Part shown: positions 60,742 through 64,000 of the stretch, one piece after another
Layout: each line of letters opens with the position of its first letter
Numbering within the stretch: position 1 is the first letter of the stretch
Assembly: GCF_011753055.1 (NCBI RefSeq)
Contig: NZ_VWWJ01000018.1
Location: 62,001 to 126,000, forward strand
Source of the DNA: Burkholderia sp. Ax-1719
GTDB taxonomy: Bacteria > Pseudomonadota > Gammaproteobacteria > Burkholderiales > Burkholderiaceae
DNA: 64,000 nucleotides
Direction of reading: 5' to 3'
Notes under the pieces: generated by a model
What the model saw: only the letters and a program-made list of their open reading frames with translations
Database searches by the model: none
What the model was told of the DNA's origin: nothing
Program-made: the position numbers and the translations under genes

Positions 60742-61254
60742 TTATGCCTGGGCTTCCTGCAGCACAGGCAGCAGCTTTTCGAAGTGATAGCCAGGCGGAT
60801 GCACATCGCCGAAGTCGTGCGCCGAAAGCAGCGTGTATCCGCTTGTGGTGTACAAGCCCACCGCTTCGGGCTGGCGCGGCCCGGTGCCCAGAAACACCCG
60901 CGTATAACCCTGGCGCGCCGCCTGCGCTTCCAGTTCCACCAGCACGCGGCGCGCGAGCCCCTGGCGGCGCTCATGACGGCTGGCCCAGATGCGTTTGAAT
61001 TCCGCCGTGCCAGCCTCCTTATGCGGCATGAACGCCCCGCCCGCTATCGCCACGCCATCGCGCAGCAACAGCACGAAGGCCCCGCGCGGCGGCAGGAAAT
61101 CCTCATCGGGATAGCGCGTCATTTCGCGTTCGAGATCTTCCGCGGCAATCACATCCGCATAGCGGCTGCGATACTCCTCGGCAAGCTCGGCGAACAAGGG
61201 CTGCGCACGCGGGTCTCGCACCGGGACGTAGACAAACGCCTCGTGCGCCATCAA
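60742..61254 (-). CDS. GNAT-family N-acetyltransferase
   Basis: This 170-residue protein has a GNAT core with the acetyl-CoA loop RRQGLARRVLVELEAQAARQG near residue 95 and GLYTTSGY near 142. The start overlaps the DUF3088 stop (ATGA). Together with the LLM monooxygenase and amino-acid ABC genes upstream in the operon, it resembles the acetyltransferase step of S-substituted-cysteine salvage (inference by comparison with the Bacillus ytmI/snaA cluster). Confidence 0.85.
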   Translation of the reverse strand: MMAHEAFVYVPVRDPRAQPLFAELAEEYRSRYADVIAAEDLEREMTRYPDEDFLPPRGAFVLLLRDGVAIAGGAFMPHKEAGTAEFKRIWASRHERRQGLARRVLVELEAQAARQGYTRVFLGTGPRQPEAVGLYTTSGYTLLSAHDFGDVHPPGYHFEKLLPVLQEAQA

Positions 61255-61595
61255 TGCACCTTCGGAAAGCCGTGGCGTTCAGCCAGCAAGGCGAGAATGC
61301 GCTTCGGGTCGGTAACGAAGCGTTTGTCGCCCAGCGCCAGCGCGTCGTCGGGCAGCGGATGTTCGTCGCCCAGCACGAGCGCGGGCAAACCTTGATGCGC
61401 TTCATCCAGCGCCGCAATCACATCGGGACGCGGACGTGCGAATCCAACACGCTTCACTTCGAGCCTCGCCGCACGCGCGGGATCGCTCGCCAGCAAGCCT
61501 TCGATGGAAAGTCCGTGCGGGCAGACGAACTGTTCGCCCGGGTGCTTCGGATCGGTGAAAGCGGGTTCCAGCAACAGCAACAAGTCCTGGCTCAT
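61251..61595 (-). CDS. DUF3088 domain-containing protein
   Basis: This 114-residue protein, MSQDLLLLLEPAFTDPKHPGEQFVCPHGL, matches the DUF3088 pattern, with a single CPHG motif and a thioredoxin-like strand/helix order. The ATG at 61595 has AAGGAG nine bases upstream and is preferred over a TTG three codons earlier. It is translationally coupled to the GNAT gene. Role in the operon unknown; a glutaredoxin-like or accessory function is possible. Confidence 0.75.
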   Translation of the reverse strand: MSQDLLLLLEPAFTDPKHPGEQFVCPHGLSIEGLLASDPARAARLEVKRVGFARPRPDVIAALDEAHQGLPALVLGDEHPLPDDALALGDKRFVTDPKRILALLAERHGFPKVH

Positions 61596-61647
61596 GTCGA
61601 GCAACTCCTTTTTTTGTCAGGATAACGATTTATTTCTGGCTAACTCA

Positions 61648-62697
61648 TCAGGCCGCAATCTGCGCGGGCGGATTCGTTTGTACCGACGGATGCCACTGCA
61701 ATGCAGGCGCAATCCGCGTGACGAAGTCCTCAAGAATCTGCCGATAGTTCTCGAACGGCAGATCGTAGGGCAACTCCAGCCGCAGTTCGCGCACCTGCGC
61801 AAGCACCGGATCAGCCTGCAATTGCGCGATGATTTCCTCTGACGTACCGACGATATCCGGCACGAAAACCGTGCGCCGCTCGCCGCGCGGCGCGAGCGTG
61901 CGCTCGTGGCGGCCCGCCGCGAACGCGCGATAGCGCTCGCGCGTGTCGGCATCGGCGCTGTCGAACGGCACGATCACACGGCCAAGCGCCACGCGCGGCG
62001 GCTGTGCGCCACTCCAATGCTGGCGATAACTCTCCAGTTGACGCAATTGGGCCTCGCGGTAATCGTCGGTGCCCTCGCCCGTCGTGATATTGCCGATTAG
62101 CAGATTGAAGCCATTACGCGCGGCCCATTCGACCGAACGCTGAGAGCCGCCGCCATACCAGAGCCGCGCGGCAAGGCCCGGCGCATGCGGCGTGATGCGC
62201 GGGCGCACGCGTCCAGCCGCCGATTCGACGAAGCTCTCCTCATCGCCCAGCCACTCGCCGCTCAGATTGCGGCGCAAGCGCTCGACGCGCGCATGAGTAA
62301 AGTCGATCTGCGCGGGATCGGTGTCGAACAGGCGTTCGCCCAGCAAGCCACCGTGCCCTGGCGCGCCCGCGCTCAGACCCACGTTGAGCCGGCCGCCCGA
62401 AAGCACATCCACGCTCGCAAGATCCTCGGCGAGTCGGAAAGGATTTTCGTAACCCATCTGGATAACCGCAGCGCCCAGGCCAATGCGCGTGGTGCGCTGG
62501 CTCGCCGCCGCAAGAAAAGTCGCCGCCGACGATACCGCGTGTTCGAGATGGCGCTGACGCACCCAGGCGCTGTCGTAACCCAGCGACTCGCCGGTCTGAA
62601 ACAGTTCGAGCGCGGCTTCGATGCCCGCGCGCGGCGCATCATCGCGATAATTGGCCGGCGTGAGAAAGGCGATGTGATCGATATGAGCTGCGCACAT
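61648..62697 (-). CDS. LLM-class flavin-dependent monooxygenase
   Basis: This 349-residue luciferase-like protein has a TIM-barrel pattern: HIDHIAFLTP, LGYDSAWVRQRHL, TRIGLGAAVIQMGYENPFRLAEDLASVDVLSGGRLNVGLSAG and later LWYGGGSQRSVEWAARNGF. It uses reduced FMN and oxygen, supplied by a separate reductase not seen here. In S-alkylcysteine or sulfonate pathways such enzymes cleave C-S bonds. It lies 31 bases after the binding-protein gene. Confidence 0.9.
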   Translation of the reverse strand: MCAAHIDHIAFLTPANYRDDAPRAGIEAALELFQTGESLGYDSAWVRQRHLEHAVSSAATFLAAASQRTTRIGLGAAVIQMGYENPFRLAEDLASVDVLSGGRLNVGLSAGAPGHGGLLGERLFDTDPAQIDFTHARVERLRRNLSGEWLGDEESFVESAAGRVRPRITPHAPGLAARLWYGGGSQRSVEWAARNGFNLLIGNITTGEGTDDYREAQLRQLESYRQHWSGAQPPRVALGRVIVPFDSADADTRERYRAFAAGRHERTLAPRGERRTVFVPDIVGTSEEIIAQLQADPVLAQVRELRLELPYDLPFENYRQILEDFVTRIAPALQWHPSVQTNPPAQIAA

Positions 62698-62728
62698 ACG
62701 TTCGTTGTTTGAAAGAGAGTGGAAGGTG

Positions 62729-63706
62729 TCAGGCGTCGCGCAGACCCGGCGGATTGGTTTCGGCGCGGTCGACTGCTTCGGATTCGATGGCCCATCGCGC
62801 CAGTGCCGCGCGATATTGGCCGCTCTGGATCAGCTTGTTGGTCGCCAGCGTGAGCGCGGGCGCGAGGCCGCTGTCCTTGCGCGTGGCGACGGCCACGTCC
62901 GCGTTGTACGGCCAGCCCGCGTTGACGGTGCCGACCTTGCGGATGCCGCCCTGCGTGGCGGCCTCGTAGGCGAGCGGCGCGTCGGGATTCAGTTCGGCGT
63001 CGGCACGGCCCGAGACCAGCGCAAGGCGGGAAGACGCGCTATCGTCGAAATAAAGCCATTGCGCAGCCTTCAAACCCTGCGCTACGTTGCGGCGATTCCA
63101 TTCGATCAGGATGCGTTCCTGGATCGTGCCCGAGCCCGTAATGACGCGCAGGCCAGCGATGTCCTTCGGCTCACGGATCGACTGGATGCGGCTGTTCGAG
63201 CCCACGTAAAACGCGTGCAGCCCCAACCGGTAGGTCGTGAAATCGAACTTGCGCTTGCGCGCCTCGGTCACGCCGACGTTGGAAATCACTGCGTCGTATT
63301 TACCGCTCGTGAGGCCCAACGGCCAGTCGGCCCACGCAACGGGTACGAAGTTGATGCTCAGGCCTAGCGCGTCGGCCAGCAGTTGTGCGTAGTCGGGATC
63401 CGCGCCGACGATACTGCGCGCGTCCGTGGCATAAGTCGCAATCGGCGGGGCGAATGGCGCGACCGCCACGGTCAGCGTGCCAGGCGTGACGAAACGGTAA
63501 CCCGCGACCGCGCGTTGCGCTTCTGCGTCGTGCTGCGCACGCGGGCGACCACGTTGCTGCGGACTGAAATCGAAATCGGCGACCGAAGCGGCTTGCGCTC
63601 GCCGCACGGGAAACACGAGCGGTGCTGCGCCCAAGGCCGCGAGTTTCAGCAGGAAATCGCGTCTTTCCGGAATATTTGCGCTCGCAACGAATTCGTCTGG
63701 CTTCAT
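62729..63706 (-). CDS. ABC transporter amino-acid-type substrate-binding protein
   Basis: This 325-residue family 3 solute-binding protein has a twin-arginine-like signal (RRDFLLKLAALGAAPLVF...AQA) and the SBP pattern GTLTVAVAPFAPPIA...DPDYAQLLADALGLSINFVPVAWADWPLGLTSGKYDAVI. The ATG at 63706 lies two bases upstream of the ATPase stop, so the two genes overlap or nearly abut. It probably binds an amino acid, such as a cysteine derivative, in the periplasm. Confidence 0.9.
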   Translation of the reverse strand: MKPDEFVASANIPERRDFLLKLAALGAAPLVFPVRRAQAASVADFDFSPQQRGRPRAQHDAEAQRAVAGYRFVTPGTLTVAVAPFAPPIATYATDARSIVGADPDYAQLLADALGLSINFVPVAWADWPLGLTSGKYDAVISNVGVTEARKRKFDFTTYRLGLHAFYVGSNSRIQSIREPKDIAGLRVITGSGTIQERILIEWNRRNVAQGLKAAQWLYFDDSASSRLALVSGRADAELNPDAPLAYEAATQGGIRKVGTVNAGWPYNADVAVATRKDSGLAPALTLATNKLIQSGQYRAALARWAIESEAVDRAETNPPGLRDA

Positions 63707-63707
63707 A

Positions 63708-64000
63708 TCAGAGCACCTTGGAAAGGAATTCACGCGTGCGCGAGTGGGACGGGTTGCCGAGCACCTGGGCAGGCGGCCCCGCTTCAACCACGCGCCCGCC
63801 ATCCATGAAGACGATGGTGTCCGCCACTTCACGCGCGAAGCCGATTTCATGCGTAACGATCACCAGCGTCGTGCCCGATCGCGCCAACTGGCGAATCACA
63901 TCGAGCACCTCATTGACGAGTTCCGGGTCGAGTGCCGAAGTCGGTTCGTCGAACAGCAGCACCTTGGGCTTGAGCGCAAGCGCACGCGCGATCGCCACGC
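63708..64000 (-). CDS. Amino-acid ABC transporter ATPase, 5' end outside window
   Basis: The right edge cuts this gene; 97 C-terminal residues are visible, with LLFDEPTSALDPELV (Walker B and D-loop), VIVTHEIGFAREVADTIVFMDGGRVVEAG (H-loop) and SRTREFLSKVL, typical of polar amino-acid transporters (GlnQ/HisP type). It is upstream of the binding-protein gene in the same operon; the permease genes presumably lie beyond 64000. Confidence 0.92.
   Translation of the reverse strand, partial: VAIARALALKPKVLLFDEPTSALDPELVNEVLDVIRQLARSGTTLVIVTHEIGFAREVADTIVFMDGGRVVEAGPPAQVLGNPSHSRTREFLSKVL

Noticed and set aside
59908-61395. Plus-strand open frame of 495 codons
   Set aside because: It is out of frame over the CMD-family gene and antisense to the GNAT and DUF3088 genes; its product is compositionally biased and without domains.
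1-64000. CRISPR arrays, insertion sequences, prophage genes, tRNA or rRNA genes
   Set aside because: No regularly spaced direct repeats, transposase or integrase reading frames, terminal inverted repeats or recognisable RNA genes were seen, apart from the glycine riboswitch.

Overview
The window is a GC-rich stretch of a bacterial chromosome or megaplasmid, densely packed on both strands. Gene content (a bcs cellulose operon with BcsP and BcsD, meta-cleavage cassettes with a MetA-type outer-membrane protein, a glycine-riboswitch/Gly_transporter unit, many LysR/ROK/APC/NCS2 genes) and codon use point to the Burkholderiaceae, most likely Paraburkholderia, Caballeronia or Burkholderia. That placement is inference; no rRNA or tRNA gene is present to settle it.

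Region 1 (1-12913) is an aromatic-catabolism island. Two related four-gene sets (extradiol-dioxygenase-like VOC protein, small Rieske ferredoxin, alpha/beta hydrolase, FAD monooxygenase) flank a LysR regulator. Set A (1-4184) ends with an SDR. Set B (5294-12913) begins with an outer-membrane protein and continues into an MFS transporter, a cyclase-type hydrolase and a fumarylacetoacetate-hydrolase-family enzyme, closing at a strong terminator. The layout suggests ring hydroxylation, extradiol ring cleavage, then C-C bond hydrolysis, with dedicated uptake. The substrate is not known.

Region 2 (12972-17451) holds small or poorly characterised genes: two exported proteins of unknown function, a GNAT acetyltransferase, a 107-residue protein and a class-C beta-lactamase-fold hydrolase.

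Region 3 (17578-35562, all on the minus strand) is a cellulose synthesis and modification operon in the order bcsD-bcsP-bcsQ-bcsA-bcsB1-bcsB2-bcsC-wssF1-wssF2-wssG-wssH-wssI. It has two tandem BcsB paralogues, one without the cysteine pair seen in the other. It also has two WssF-like SGNH proteins and a complete AlgF/AlgI/AlgJ-type acetylation module. I see no BcsZ endoglucanase. Upstream lie a TATAAT box and a CRP/FNR-like palindrome. Two diguanylate cyclases (42590-43621 and 45784-47187) lie within 12 kb and could supply c-di-GMP to the BcsA PilZ domain.

Region 4 (35896-49555) is mixed. It includes a gene-poor 660-base gap with an orphan minus-strand terminator, a zinc-ribbon membrane protein next to an orphan TAXI binding protein, a tandem glycine riboswitch driving a Gly_transporter (TRIC) gene, an ABC exporter, a xanthine/uracil permease, an alcohol dehydrogenase, a proline-rich repeat protein and a cytochrome b561.

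Region 5 (49586-64000) holds three modules. The first is a ROK repressor, APC permease and ROK kinase cassette. The second is a molybdenum hydroxylase operon (2Fe-2S subunit, Mo subunit, tri-haem cytochrome c), followed by an APC permease. The third is a minus-strand operon of ABC ATPase, amino-acid binding protein, LLM flavin monooxygenase, DUF3088 and GNAT genes, which resembles S-substituted-cysteine salvage clusters; a carboxymuconolactone-decarboxylase-family gene lies beside it.
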